Shown: piece by piece, positions 15,101 to 27,203 of the stretch
Position numbering within the stretch: position 1 is the stretch's first letter
How the letters are laid out: each line of letters starts with the position of its first letter
NCBI GenBank assembly: GCA_033065855.1
Contig: JAVXUO010000912.1
Span: 82,123-146,122, forward strand
Length of the DNA stretch: 64,000 nt
Direction: 5' to 3'
From: Escallonia rubra
Taxonomy: Eukaryota > Streptophyta > Magnoliopsida > Escalloniales > Escalloniaceae
Notes under the pieces: model-generated
The model's input: only the letters and a program-made list of their open reading frames with translations
The model's database searches: none
Told to the model about the DNA's origin: nothing
Made by a program: the position numbers and the translations under genes

Positions 15101-18100
15101 CTTATTGTTTGTCTAATAACATTATTTTTGTTACATACAAATAATATATGTTAATAAATTTTTGCCATATCCCCACCGCACCCGTATCCTTTTTTGAAAG
15201 ATGACGTATCCGCATCCGTATCGCATCTGCACCCGCACCGGAATCCGTGCTTCTTAGATGTACGCAATAAACAAAGTTAAGGAGCGCGCAGTAAAGGAAG
15301 GGGCCATGTTAGATGTCATACGACTCTCATGGGAGGTAAATGGGATGAGTTAGCCACTTCGGTCAGAAGTCTTCTTTGACCATTTTGCTCTTCCTACTCT
15401 GACTGAGACTTATCCTGTAGATGCCGTCCTCTGCCATAATTAGATCTATAACATGGCTTTAACATGAAAGTTGCAACTTATGCATTTAGAACATGGGTGG
15501 TTGCTAGCTGGCTTCCACTACCAGATCTAAGAACCCCAGATTGGTGCCACAAGAGTGACACTTGTTGTATATCGTTGTCCTTCTCCAAAACTACCAACAT
15601 CACTCACTCCACCGTGTTTCGACGTTATCGGGAGGACAATGTCTTCGATCTCGAGCTGCCTTTTGATCACATTTCCCCTGGGACAGAGAACAAACCCAAG
15701 ATAGCTCCAGTCATCTTACTATAGCACCAATCATCCTAGACTTCCACTCTACTATGTTCCACAATTTGTCAATTGTGGAACATAGTAGAGTGGAAGTCTA
15801 GGATGATTGGTGCTATAGTAAGATGATTGGTGCTATCTTGGGTTTGTTCTTGGTCCCTCAATTGTGGAACATAGTAGAGTGGAAGTCTAGGATGATTGGT
15901 GCTACCTGAGTAGAGTAATGATTGGTGCTATCTTGGGTTTGTTCTTGGTCCCAGGGGAAATGTGATACAAATTTGCTCGTAGATTCAACATGATATCTTT
16001 CTTTGTCCCAGACACTAAGAATACCTCAATAGCGACAGAGTTTTCGGTGCGTATCGCTATTGATCACGGGCAATATGCTAGAGGTGAGAATAATGTTTCT
16101 ACCTAAGAAGCACGGACACGGGTGCGGGTGCGGATACGACACGGGTGCGGATACGCGGATACGGCATTTTTAAAAATTTTAGGATACGGGTGCGGCGGGG
16201 ATACGGCATATTTTATAAATATTTTTTTAATTATTTATACTTAGTATTTAATTTTTAAACAATTTAAATCTTAGTAATCATAATATATGTGTTTGATATA
16301 TGTAAAAAAATATTAATATTCCAACCAAAGTAGTGAGTTTTTAAGTTTAATGGATTCTTTTGTAAATTTTAAAGCTTTCAACCAAATTAATAAGAATTCG
16401 TTTAGTTTAATGGTTATTTTATAAATATTAAAATTATAGAACTGAACATAATAAAGTTTTTATGTGGTATCACTTCTATTTCTTTAAATTACTGGGGTTG
16501 GTTTATGTAATAACTTAACAATTGGGGTCCTTAAAATAATATAACATTAATGTCAACAAGACAACAACTCAAAAGTCAAAAGATAAGAGACAACACATCT
16601 TCACCGATCGACTCTGGGGAAGACGGCGCCCGCCGCTCGCCGCAGTGGGTCGCCGGGATTCGCCGCACGGGGATGACGCAGTGGATCACCGGTAAGTCTC
16701 CTTCTCCTTCTCCTTCTCCTTCTTCTTCTTCTTCTTCTTCTCCTTCTTCTTCTCCTTCTTCTTCTACTTCTTCTACAAGAGCTCGCCGGTGTCGCGGGAG
16801 CTCGCCGGAGACGGGGGAAGTAGCCGGTGTCGCGGGAAGTCGCCGATGTCGAGCTGCGACAATCTCTCTATGAGCTGCGGGAGCAGTGATGAAAGTCGGG
16901 TGCCCTAAGGTGCCTTAATTTGGTAAGTAAAACTGATTTTAGGTTTTCACCCCCCAAAAAATTTAAGTCTTCTGTTTAAAGCCCCGAAATATGTTCTGAA
17001 AATCATGTTTCAACCCCAACCGCACCCGAAACGTATCCAAACCGCACCCGAGCCGCACCCTAATTTCGGCAAATTAAAAAAAATAAATGGAAATTACGGG
17101 TGCGCACCTGACACGCACCTGAGCCGCACCCGTGTCCGACGCGCACCCGACGCCGACACTCCCCCCCTTTTGGCGCACCCGTGCTTCATAGGTTTCTACA
17201 TATCATGAAATACATTATTTACATGGTATTAAAGACATTTGTCAAGTTTGTTCAGTACACTTTCTCATATATTTCCCCAATAAGTCTCCTCACGACAAAG
17301 GCAATGTATACAAATTATCATTAAAATGAAAAAATGCGATAGATTTGAAGGTGCACACATCTTAAGTTAAAAAGTCATACACTTTTTGATTTCCAATTTT
17401 ACCCTCAAATGGTTTTCGGGTTCTTTTGTTTCTCACTACAGTTCTTTCGTTTCTCTCTCCTGTCTCTATATATACTTTCTGTATATGGAACTTTTACTTC
17501 GTTTCACCATATTTTTAGTAGGAGAAATAATCAGAAGTTGACGTGTAAATTCAACAATTTCTCCATTGAACTTTTATAATTGGACATCACAAAAAATGTG
17601 CACCCAACTATTCAGGTCTAACCCTATGACCATCGAAGTTCCCATAGTTGGATACTTATGACCATCAATTTGCTAAATCGGCAGTAAGTGTACGCCTTAA
17701 CCCCCAGTCAAACGCCTACCGCCCTCATGGAACACCTAGTCGTAAAGCCAGCAACGCCAGGGCAAACGCCTCACGCCTAGTCGTGTGCAGAATGCAGCTC
17801 AATCTAAGGTGCTTCTATCCTGGACTTTTTCTCAGATCTTTTTTTCTGCCTTGGTTGCTGCAGAATATGGCAAACTAAAAAGCTTCCTCTAGGTGTTTGG
17901 TAGCGCAGATCTGACTAAGGAGGTGCCTGTCAGGATTGTAGTCTACGGTAGAGTCATAGACATAAATTGAGATCATTGGAGTGGTGTTTCCGGTAAATTG
18001 TGATGAAGTCACCAGAAAAAAGTGGCAGCGGCGCCCTTTGCTCTCTGCGCCGCTCCTGCTGCCTCTTCTTCTTTCTTCTTCTGCACCTGTTTCAGGTTTA

Positions 18101-21100
18101 CTGCTAGCATTATGGCTCTTTAATGGACGTGGGCCCTATTTGCTCCTTCATGAGTTGAAGCAAGGGTATTGATGGAAGAGTGTCAGTTATTTTTAGCTAA
18201 AATTGGAAAGGTAGCACTCATTCTAGGACATCCCAGAAAAGGAAATAGTAGCACTTATTTTGGGACGGATCTAACACCTCAAGTTTTTAGAGAAAGTGGC
18301 TATTTAGCAAAGGCAAATCTGCTAAAGCCCAAAAGGCATTGCATTTGGACAATTGTCTACCACTACTATGCACTTGGTAAAACTGTAAGTTATTAAACAT
18401 AATAACAGATAACTGACCCGAAGGCTGATCATCTGTAATTTCTTCATTCAGCACTGATCTAACTCGTGCTTCCACGGCACCCATAGAATGGCCAACAACT
18501 GTGATGTGACCCATCTTTCGTTGCTTTCGCATTTCTGCAATGTGATTGCCAAAAAAAAGAAAAAAATAAGATGAGAGAGGGAAGGCATGACAATAAAGAA
18601 AAATAGCATAATTCAACAAATTCTTACCAGGCTTATCATACCAATGAACGGTCGCTCCTGGAGTTCTCAATGCCCTTCCAATGAGCTGATGAGCCATAAG
18701 GAAACCTGGTTCTCCCTGGACACATAAATGACAAAAATGATATTAACATATGCTTAAATGCGTATTCTCAACTATGGCAACAACAAATAGAGGTTCAGCA
18801 TGTGACCTCTACTTGACGTAAAAAGGAAATTTGAAAGCAATATTAGTATCCTATAGATGGACAGATTGCATACAAACAGAGAAAGTAATTAGCAATCAAA
18901 CATGCAATGATCATCTGCAATGCCACAAGTAAACGAGTGCAATTTCCTTCAGAATGAAAGATGTCCGAATTAACTGGTACCCAAAACCAGTTCTGGCGCA
19001 TATGAAGAACGAAAATATCTACAATCATTACAACTTACAAGCATGCATTCAACATCCAAGGAACAATGCTCAGGAGAGTCAAATTAAGCAACACGTAGAC
19101 TTGGTCCATGAAAAGCAAGAATGAATGTCGTGAGTGTAATGGCTGTACAACCTAATGCTTGCTCTTACAGATAGCAGGTTTTTTTTTTTTTTTTGTCTCT
19201 CAGCCACTGTACTCAAGCAAGTCACTTCCAAAATGATCAAGTAATGAAACTTGGGGCAAATCCATTCAGGAAAGATCTAAAAGAAGAAAAAGGAAGAAAA
19301 ATAATTTCACCTCATCTTCACCCAGTATATTGTACATCATTGCAGCTGGAGTCTTCAATGATGGATCACCAAGTGGAAGACCAACAACTGCCCGCAAATG
19401 CTGCTCGAATTGTGAAGTGAAGCAAGACTCAATTGTCTGATGCCCACTATTATGAGGTCTAGGAGCTACTTCATTCAGTAAAATCTGGTCATCATAAAAA
19501 CATTATGGCAGAACAGTCAAGCGCTCTACATCGAAATGAAGAATGATCAAAAGAATCTTAAGATATGCATATGTCAATTCATTCTACAACCTGACCGTCC
19601 GCGGTCAAAAAAAGCTCGATCGCAAAAACACCAGCACCTTCTAATGAGCTAACAGCTCTGCATGCAACCTCAGTTGCAAGTTTCATAATCTTTCCCGGCA
19701 CGTTAGCAGGTGCCTTTACAATGTGACAAATATTTTGCCTTTAAATAATATAGAGATTGTCAGAAACATGCTAAACAGAAAGGCATCCATCACTAAACAA
19801 AAGCGTCAAAATATTGAAAAAAATGACAGCCTGAGAAATAACAAAAAAGTACACTAAAAGAGCTTAAGGGTACGTAAAATACACCATAAGCTAACATCTT
19901 GCCTGTGAATAGTTTCTACAACAGGATAGCATAGGATAGAATTATCTCTTCCTCTTGCCACAATAACAGCAAGCTCCTGAATACAACGACAAAAAAGGTT
20001 TTTACTCAATTGGCTCCATAATTTCATATTCTCTACTAATCTAGGTAGTAGGGAATTACATCATCTACCATCAACTACAAAAAACCAGCTGTAAGTTACT
20101 GATAGGCGATAGCAATTGTTTGCTACTGCATATCATTGTTGTAAGTAAACAGCAATCTCCTTTTGTTACTACGGGCGTGAAAGATATCAGGTAAGGACTC
20201 TATAAGGTATACACATCACAGCAAAAGCATGCACTAGACACGAGCAAAATGGAAGAAATCCTCAGTAACCAAAAGAAACAGAAGTCTAATATCTAAGGCA
20301 AGAGAAAAGTGATCCTAAAAATGACAACCGATGCTAGAAGCACATCATTCAATGAGAAGTGATACCAAAAAACAGAAAGGTAGAGAAACCTCGATAGTTC
20401 TAGGAACATAAAAACATGGCACAAATTTTTTCCATGTTTCCATATTAGTACACATATATAGTATAATAACATAAAATATTTATCTTTTGCAGACACCAGT
20501 TCTAAGAACATAATCAGTGTCTCTATATGTACCTGCAGGCGTTATTCTTCTACTGATATCTGCTTTGGAAAGAAAAACAGGTAGGAAACTTCTTTAACCT
20601 GAAATTCTAAATTTGGGGATGTTAAGATGATCGATGGTGTGTGTTGTTTGTTTGTCGATTGAGACAAACAGAGAAGAAAAAGAGTGACCCGTTTGCAGTA
20701 AAGTTCAGAAATACATGGTTGTTCCTGATAATGAAGACATGTTTAATTAGGGCAATGAAGATGGCAATGGATGAAAATTTGACAAGGAACCAAGAGTGAG
20801 TATGTAAAAAATCACCATCTTTGACCTCTTTCATCCGACAACACAATTCCAATAGGGGGAGGACGGTGTAATTTCAGAAAAGAGTAAGGACTTATGTGTA
20901 GTTAAGCCTGATCCCGAAGGGGAGGTCAGTGGAATTATCCCTATATCTAAATCAGCTTGTATATCTAAGATGATGTGAAGCTTGTGATAAGTTAGTGCAA
21001 TTAAAACGATTATGCTCGATCGTTAAAATGAAAATATCGACATTACAAAAGTGGCCTCCAGCCTTCTATAGACTGAATATATCAGGATTCAATTGGAAGA

Positions 21101-24100
21101 TCGTTCCAAGTCTCCAATACTGCATCATGCATTTTCTTCCTTCTTAAACAACTCATTGGACCTCCATATCTGGATGATATATCTCACTTGTTTAGAAAAG
21201 AAGCACTTTGGCTACTGGGTACATGAAAACCTATCGCACAAAGTCAATGTCACATAGAAGACTCTGACCTTAACAAATGGCGCCCATTTCTCAACATACA
21301 AACCACGATCATATCCTCCAAGAGCTGCATGCGGAAAATATTTTAAAGTTGTGAAATAACATGGAAATTGACAGATTGGTATTTTAAACAAGCTTGAGGA
21401 GATAGCTGAGCTCAAACTTGTTCGAGCCATTATATATGCAACTACTTACATGAAACACTATCATCACAGGAAACAAGTTCATCAAATGATTGGTCAGGAA
21501 GTTCTCTGAGTATTTTTACTTGGTGGGAAACACTATTATCAGACTACAGTTTCAGTTATTTGAGTAGCTTGCCACATTCCACCTCATATTAAGGGCTACC
21601 GAAAGGCTTAGGTGTGAAACAAGTAAGCCGACTTTGATTCTTTCGAGAGAGGATGAAGGCTTTGCCTCAGTCCTGCCCAAAAATTCGGTTCGCAAAATCT
21701 CTATATGACATTCATTTCCCTTCCTCGATTTTCATACACAACCAGAAGGGTAAGATTTAAAGATGATAAATTAAGAAATGCAAAAAGTAACGTGAAAACT
21801 GAAACGATTCGCTGATTACATTTGCCTCCCACTCACTCCTACTCTCTCTCTCTCTGACCCTAATGTTTTTATGCACACCTGCTTTCTTTCTACGGTTATT
21901 TGGAATTTCTCTGTTGCAGGAATCGTGGGCTTTGGGGTGGGAGCAGGGAGAAGGTTTGTACTTCGAGGCTAGGCTTGTGGATTGGAGACGGGAGCGTTAA
22001 TGAATTGGAGTATCCTGCAGCTAAAAAAATTCTTGCATTGTCGTCTCGCTTGAAGTGATTTTCTTCATCTGTGGCTAAATTTAATACACAGATATGGAAG
22101 AACTTTTACCCAACCGAAGTAAAGTTAACAGTTCCAAACTAGTTGGGCTCTGGCAATTTCAAACTCTTTGGCCGTGAACGAAGCAGAAGACAGTACATAA
22201 TAATGACACCAATTAAACATACTCTTCTATAAAGATTAGTGAACAGATCCAACATTTTTTCGTCCTTCAGCTCTATTAAGAAGCCTCTGCTTATTGTATT
22301 TACTACATAATCCACTGCTTTTTTATATTATATGTTTTGAGAATAATCAGCTACATTAGATTCAAATCTTCGACAAAAAAGTGCACTGGACATTTAATGA
22401 ATAGTTTTCAGGTCCCAGCCACAACTGAAACCTTTAAATTTGTTTGTTTTGAAAAACCTGGTATTAAGCCTCTATGCATAGAGAAATTATTTAACCAACA
22501 ACACTAGGTGAGAATGTTAGCAGCGCTAATAATATTGATCAACCAACATATGAATCATCAGCACGTTACCTTTTACCGCACCAGGAAGATCCTCTTCGCT
22601 TCTAGCCACAGCATTGCCACGGCCATCATAAGCCAGCCTTCTGCTCTTTATCATAAGAGGATAACCAAATACGTCACCCGCTCTTTTGGTACTTTCAAGA
22701 TCATTTATCTGTCTTTGCCATATTATAGAAATATATTAATCAAAATCCGAGAAGGAAAACTAAATACTGAATCTTTGACAAAAGAAACTAACCTGCATGA
22801 ACTTAGGAAGTGGAATGTCATGCCGAGAAAAATGTTCTTTCTGGAGAAGTTTATCCTGCAAGCAAACAGAAGTTCAAACATAACATTATATCTCTGTCAA
22901 TTAACCAGAACTCATGAATCATGATGAAAGCTTGCAAAATCTCTATATGTAGTTTACCGCGTCAGTGATGTTGATGAGATTGCAATTTGGGTGAAGAAGA
23001 AAATTCAAGGTTTTGTAGCTTTAGCATTAGAGCTCAATTAAAGCAAGAAGCTTTATAAACCATAATCCAGAATAGTTAAAAGTAGAGTCCCATTATGTTG
23101 AGTGCTAGAATGTTCAACTCAAGGTGTAACTAATTGCAAGAAGTGACTTAGCATCCATGTGGCAAGCATATTGTATTTCACAAGTTAACACAAACCTAAC
23201 CTTTTAACTTGTACGGGTTAACTAACAGCTGTTCGCAATAGCATGTAATATGACCTACTTTTCTCAACACTGAAAAAAAGGGGATACAGTACAGTTAAAG
23301 ACCACGGGATTTAAGATGGGAAACTAGAAAAAACAAACAGCAAGCGGTAAGTACTCAATAAAGTGACTACAGGAATAAAAGATGTAAGATAAGGCAATTA
23401 TTGGCAAATGCAGTCATACTATAGCCTCCTTGTTTCTGTTTTTTATTTAAAATTTCATCAGAAAACACCTACGTTGGCCTACATTTTTATCTCTTTGACT
23501 GTCTTCAAGCAATTTCTGTAGTTTCTACTGAATATTATTGGTCAAATGGAAGCTGAAAGTTTTAATTTATTGAAATTCTTTTCTCTTTCCTCCATCTATA
23601 CATATCACCTGCCAACAAAAACACGACCAAAGTAGAAACTTGTAACAGAAAATTAATAAATAGAAAAACCTAATAATGTTCTAATGAGTATTCCTGGAAT
23701 GATGGCCCAAATCAAACAGGCAAAGAGGTGGGGTAAGAGTGGAAAGAATAAAGATGGGGTTTAGCAGCATATGATTCGGCTATAATTTGGTGGAAAGGGG
23801 TCCTAAAGGAGAATCTTTTTCTCTCTTTCTATTTTTTCCGAAAAGAAATTTAGGGCATAAAGCAAATATAGAAGAGAAATTAACAAACGATAATAAGTCC
23901 TGTTATCCAAGCAAGCATTGCTTGTCCAACAGAGGATGATACATGCCGTAACAATAACTTCCAACACCAATAAATCCCACCAATATAATCACAAGCTAGG
24001 TAGCACGGACACAGTGTCGGTGTCCGACACCGACGGGGACACCGGACACCGCAATTTCCAAAAAATCAGATTTTGGACGCCGCAGGACACCGCTAATTTT

Positions 24101-27100
24101 TAATATATTTTTATTATATATAAATATATTTATATATATTTAATAAATATCAAATACATTTCACAACCTAAAATAACAAACAATAATGAAAAACTACTAA
24201 AACAAGGAATTTAAATAAATACAAGCCATACTTGAACATTTTTTTGGTATTGAGCAAAAAAACAAAGTTAAAAAAGAAAAAGAAAAAAGGAGGTCTTTCA
24301 CTAGAGTGCAAGATAGGGAGAGAAAAGGAAAAAAAAGGGAAAGACACGAGAAGCAAAGAACCAGTGGGCAGCGAGAAAGAGAAGACAAAGAAAAGAGGAA
24401 GGAGAAGGAGACGACTGACGAGACAAAGAGAAGAAGCAGACCTGTGGGTAAGCGACGGCGGTGGAGGACCTCCGGCGACGATGGCGAGAGATCTGGCGAC
24501 GCGACGGTGGACAGATCTGTCGGCTTTGGTATCCGGCAACACCGGCGCCTTTCAGATCTGTCGGCTCCGACAACATCGGCGACTTTCAGATCTGTTGGCT
24601 CCGGCAACATCGACGACAGATCTGGCGACACGGCGACTAGAGAGAAGAAGACGGCCGACAGATGAGGTGAGAGAGAAGACGACGACCCCTGAAATTACTT
24701 CCAAAAGTTCAAAAGCTAGCCCCAAACGTTCCGACACTGCCGATTGCCGTGTCCGACACTCGTCTGTGAAGTGTCCGACACGGTGTCGGAAAATAAAAAA
24801 AAATAAAAAAATTCCCGACACCGATTGGCGGTGTCCGACACGTGTCGGGCGGTGTCCGGAGGGTGTCGGGGTGTCCGTCCGTTTAGGACACCAAACCTCC
24901 ACCTAGGAGAGGTGTCCGTGCTTCAGAGATCACAAGCCAGCTAATATCTTTAAAACCTGAATCCCGCTGATCTCAGATTGTAATACGGATAAAGTTACTA
25001 GGTTTCTAGCACAGTATGGTGCATAAGAACGTCAAGACAGTAACTCCGAAAGTAGCCTTCTTTGTTGGGCTACGGCCAAAGTTGCCAACTTGACAGTAGA
25101 TTTCAAAGACACCTCCATGTATAGGAAGAGTAAGACCACCTTCTGCTTAAGGATCTTATGGACTTTGCTTTGGCAATGTTTGTTATGCCTTGTGGTGATG
25201 CTGAAGTCAATTTTCGATCTGCAGTGCTTTTGCAGATTTTGTAAACAAGTCTTGCTTTTCAAGATTGATGTTACCCCTTTGTGCTCCTGGCTGTAAGCTG
25301 GATGCTTGGTTTTCTCTATTAAGCTTTGACGGATTAATATAGTTGCTCAGGTTGATTCTTTGCTACAAGCTGGATTCCTTGGTTTTTAAAGAGGTTTAGC
25401 AATAATCAGATTCTTTAAGACCAGGATGGGTTTTCATATCATTTTCTAAACCCATTCCAAACCACCTCTGAGTCTTCTACTATATTTTTTCTATAACAAA
25501 GTTCTCATTCTTTCCTTTTATTTTTCTCTTCAGTAAAGAGGATTCTTCTTCTTTAAGCTACTGAACGTCGTATTTTATCGGTTTGGATGAGTTGGGGCAT
25601 TATGGTGGCGCGGGGGTGAGATGGGGTGGGGCAATATGAGGATGGGGTGACTTGAGAAGGGAAGGGGGGGATCCCGATATTTTCATTCCCAATTGACACC
25701 TTTATTATACTATGAGTTCATCTAATGGTAACACCAATTTCCCGTCTACGAATTGTTTCAGTACGTTTTATGAGAAACTTCCATTTCTCTTCTCACTCTG
25801 ATACGAAGAAACCACAGCAAATGGTATGAGATTTATATCAGAATCTTACTCAAATCCATAATAGCACGCAAGCTGATGTACCTGGATAATGCGGATTGTA
25901 GAGGCTTTAGGTTGGCAGTCCACCCCTTGCTTTTCAAGCTTCTCCAAAGTAGCAGCATCAACATGCTCGATTTCAACCGTCAAGACTCCACACCTAAACA
26001 AACTAAATTTGATTTCACCTCAACAAAATCAATCCACAAGAATTGGCATTATCAAAGTACTACCTTTTCGCGAATTCTACAACTGTGGCACTATCGTCGT
26101 AGTTCCCCACCATGTGATAATGGCATAACGCACTTGCAGGGCAGTTTTCGACTGGGTCCAAAATGATCACTTTGATAGCCATTTGGGACGCCGCTTGACA
26201 CATCATTCGACCCAACTGCCCTCCTCCCAAAACACCCACAACCGTCTCGGACAGTCCGTGGACCGGCACATCGACTTCCCTACGCATCAATTGTCCAAAT
26301 TTACTCAACCACGCCATACAAATGAACTATGCCAAAACAAACATGTATGAATAACTAGAGAGAAACCGAATTCCTTTCATATACAGAAAAGCTGTAGTAG
26401 TGCTTTTGTAACAGAACACACTCATTATTTATAAATCATTTTATGCCATGTCAAACAAAAATGATCACGTAAAGCATCACATACTAGTAATTATACAACA
26501 AAAAAACAATTCGAAAAGGACTCAGAATACTGCGAGCAATTACACGAAAAAAATCCAATTCCCTTAGTTCCCAGAAAGAAACAGAGAAACACAACTCGTA
26601 GCAGTTCATGCCCATCATTTAAAAACAAATCTAGAAATAGTAATCTTTCACATACTGGTAAGAATTCCAAAAGAACTCCGATAGTATGAGTAATTAGACA
26701 AAGAAAAAATAGAGAACCACAATCATCCAAAAATCAATTGTAAACAAGATTAATCACGTACATACTCGTAAGCAGTAACCAAAAATAACCCAATCCCCTT
26801 GATTCAACAGAAAAAAAGCAGAGAACCACAACTCATAAAAGTATATGTCCATATCATTCAAAAACCATTCATAGACCAAATCAATAACGTTACATTGTAG
26901 TAACTAGTAAAACAAAGTTACTAAAAAAAAAAAACAAAAATCCAATTCCAGAAAGAGTCAGAGTAGTGCGAAGAGAAGTTACTTAGACGAAGTGTGTTGA
27001 ATTCGGACGGATGCCCGACAAGGCGAGATAGAAGGGGCAGGTAGTTGCTTCAAACGGAGACAAGAAGCAGAAGAAGAAGAGGGGGTCGTGGCCAAGTTTT

Positions 27101-27203
27101 GGTCCATTGAGAAACCTGGAGGAGTGGTTCTTTGAGGGATGGCAAACCGGATTTGGCGGCTGCCAGGAAGTACAGCCGAAGAGTTGCTGCTAAAGCTCAG
27201 CAT
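6127..27203 (-). CDS. PURKE: phosphoribosylaminoimidazole carboxylase, bifunctional PurK-PurE, plastid-targeted
   Basis: Converts aminoimidazole ribonucleotide (AIR) to carboxy-AIR, step six of de novo purine synthesis, which plants run in plastids. Sixteen exons: 27203-26983, 26279-26064, 25993-25882, 22855-22793, 22708-22570, 21324-21269, 19976-19903, 19738-19591, 19484-19311, 18715-18628, 18534-18418, 11067-10970, 10871-10754, 10667-10573, 6447-6341, 6220-6127. They sum to 1920 bp with every phase matching: 639 residues plus stop, about the usual length of plant PurKE. Residues 1 to about 75 form a Ser/Arg-rich, acid-poor transit peptide. The PurK ATP-grasp half begins with [11 protein letters not shown] (89-99) and includes VEIEH (152-156) and [12 protein letters not shown]. 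The PurE half (about 471-625) has GIIMGSDSD (475-483), SAHRTP (507-512) and [10 protein letters not shown] (533-542). The start is the first ATG after an in-frame TAG. Intron 7 is GC-AG. No frameshift or stop was found. Confidence 0.93.
6306..6332. repeat. (GGGA)n tract in intron 15
   Basis: Six or more GGGA units on the plus strand, 9 bp inside the intron from the exon 15 donor (6340/6341). The transcript (minus strand) carries CCCT repeats there, while the template strand has enough G-runs for a four-stranded structure. It is polymorphism-prone because it is a pure microsatellite. Confidence 0.7.
8152..9077. mobile_element. non-autonomous hAT element (926 bp) in intron 14
   Basis: The terminal inverted repeats TAGGGATGGCAAT / ATTGCCATCCCTA are exact, and both sides carry the same 8-bp target duplication GATGAAAT (8144-8151 and 9078-9085). 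An 8-bp duplication is diagnostic of hAT. The subterminal regions are rich in GGGCGGGT / ACCCGC motifs. The interior contains long minus-strand open frames (up to 197 codons at 8107-8700) that are low-complexity and match no transposase feature I recognise. Confidence 0.9.
9129..9498. mobile_element. Stowaway MITE (Tc1/mariner) in intron 14
   Basis: CTCCCTCCGTCCCACATAAT at the left is mirrored by ATTATGTACGACGGAGGAAG at the right, with TA on both sides as the target duplication. The length is 370 bp and there is no coding capacity. It is the best-preserved of three Stowaway-like copies in the window. Confidence 0.88.
9905..13215 (-). repeat. source arm (A) of an inverted segmental duplication
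   Basis: This stretch of the PurKE gene (part of intron 11, exons 12-14, part of intron 14) recurs in opposite orientation and heavily interrupted at 31286-44612. Matching landmarks include the segment near 12690-12740 with 34000-34060, 11700-11860 with 35100-35240, exon 13 with 42299-42414, and 10050-10130 with 43990-44490. This arm keeps intact exons; the other has lost them, so this one is the functional copy. Confidence 0.85.
13777..13821. repeat. imperfect hexanucleotide repeat CCCGTT/CCCGCT
   Basis: A run of about seven 6-bp units alternating CCCGTT, CCCGCT and CCCGTC. It resembles the subterminal repeats of the hAT elements nearby but has no terminal repeats or target duplication of its own. 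Confidence 0.6.
14572..15257. mobile_element. non-autonomous hAT element (686 bp), GAAGCACGG family, intron 11
   Basis: The termini CTATGAAGCACCGGTGCGG and CCGTGCTTCTTAG are imperfect inverted repeats. The 8-bp target duplication ATGTACGC is exact (14564-14571, 15258-15265). Subterminal sequence is dominated by CACCCGCACC / GGGTGCG motifs. It belongs to the same family as the elements at 16103 and 23996, and lies inverted relative to the one at 16103. The purine-rich interior (14740-14800) gives spurious open frames on both strands. Confidence 0.9.
15668..15964. repeat. complex palindrome with perfect 55-bp arms
   Basis: The arms 15712-15766 and 15771-15825 are exact reverse complements around a 4-base loop (TGTC). 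Part of the right arm recurs in direct orientation at 15859-15904. An outer pair, 15668-15705 and 15927-15964, is also inverted with about two mismatches. The whole forms a nested hairpin about 300 bp long inside intron 11, between two hAT elements. No terminal repeat or target duplication marks it as a transposon. Confidence 0.9.
16103..17191. mobile_element. non-autonomous hAT element (1089 bp), GAAGCACGG family, intron 11
   Basis: The termini are CTAAGAAGCACGGACACGGG and CACCCGTGCTTCATAG, with an exact 8-bp target duplication GTTTCTAC (16095-16102, 17192-17199). Subterminal GGGTGCGG repeats lie at the left and CGCACCCG repeats at the right. The interior has a (TTC)n/(TTCTCC)n tract at about 16690-16780 and GC-rich CGCCGG blocks, which explain the serine-rich open frame at 16550-16873. 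No transposase was seen. Confidence 0.9.
23996..24928. mobile_element. non-autonomous hAT element (933 bp), GAAGCACGG family, intron 3
   Basis: The termini CTAGGTAGCACGGACAC and GTGTCCGTGCTTCAGAG are flanked by an exact 8-bp duplication ATCACAAG (23988-23995, 24929-24936). Subterminal motifs are GTGTCCGACAC-type instead of GGGTGCGG. A 224-codon plus-strand open frame (24232-24906) and overlapping minus frames reflect purine-rich and CGGCGAC-rich filler and are not a recognised protein. Confidence 0.9.

Larger units (their letters stand above)
11068..18417 (-). other. intron 11 of PURKE, 7.35 kb, at the PurK/PurE junction
   Basis: The longest intron of the gene separates the last PurK-side exon (18534-18418) from the first PurE exon (11067-10970), at residue 470. 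It contains two hAT elements, the 55-bp palindrome between them, and the distal part of the duplicated segment. I see no additional gene in it. Open frames around 11324-11642, 12770-13216 and 17648-17878 show no domain or conserved pattern. Confidence 0.8.

Noticed and set aside
18287-18697. single 136-codon open frame containing [19 protein letters not shown]
   Set aside because: It reads through intron 10 and exons 10-11 of PURKE; kept only as part of that gene.
24232-24906. 224-codon open frame, Lys/Glu/Arg-rich, plus strand
   Set aside because: It lies wholly within a non-autonomous hAT element, is driven by purine-rich and CGGCGAC repeats, and overlaps equally open frames on the other strand.
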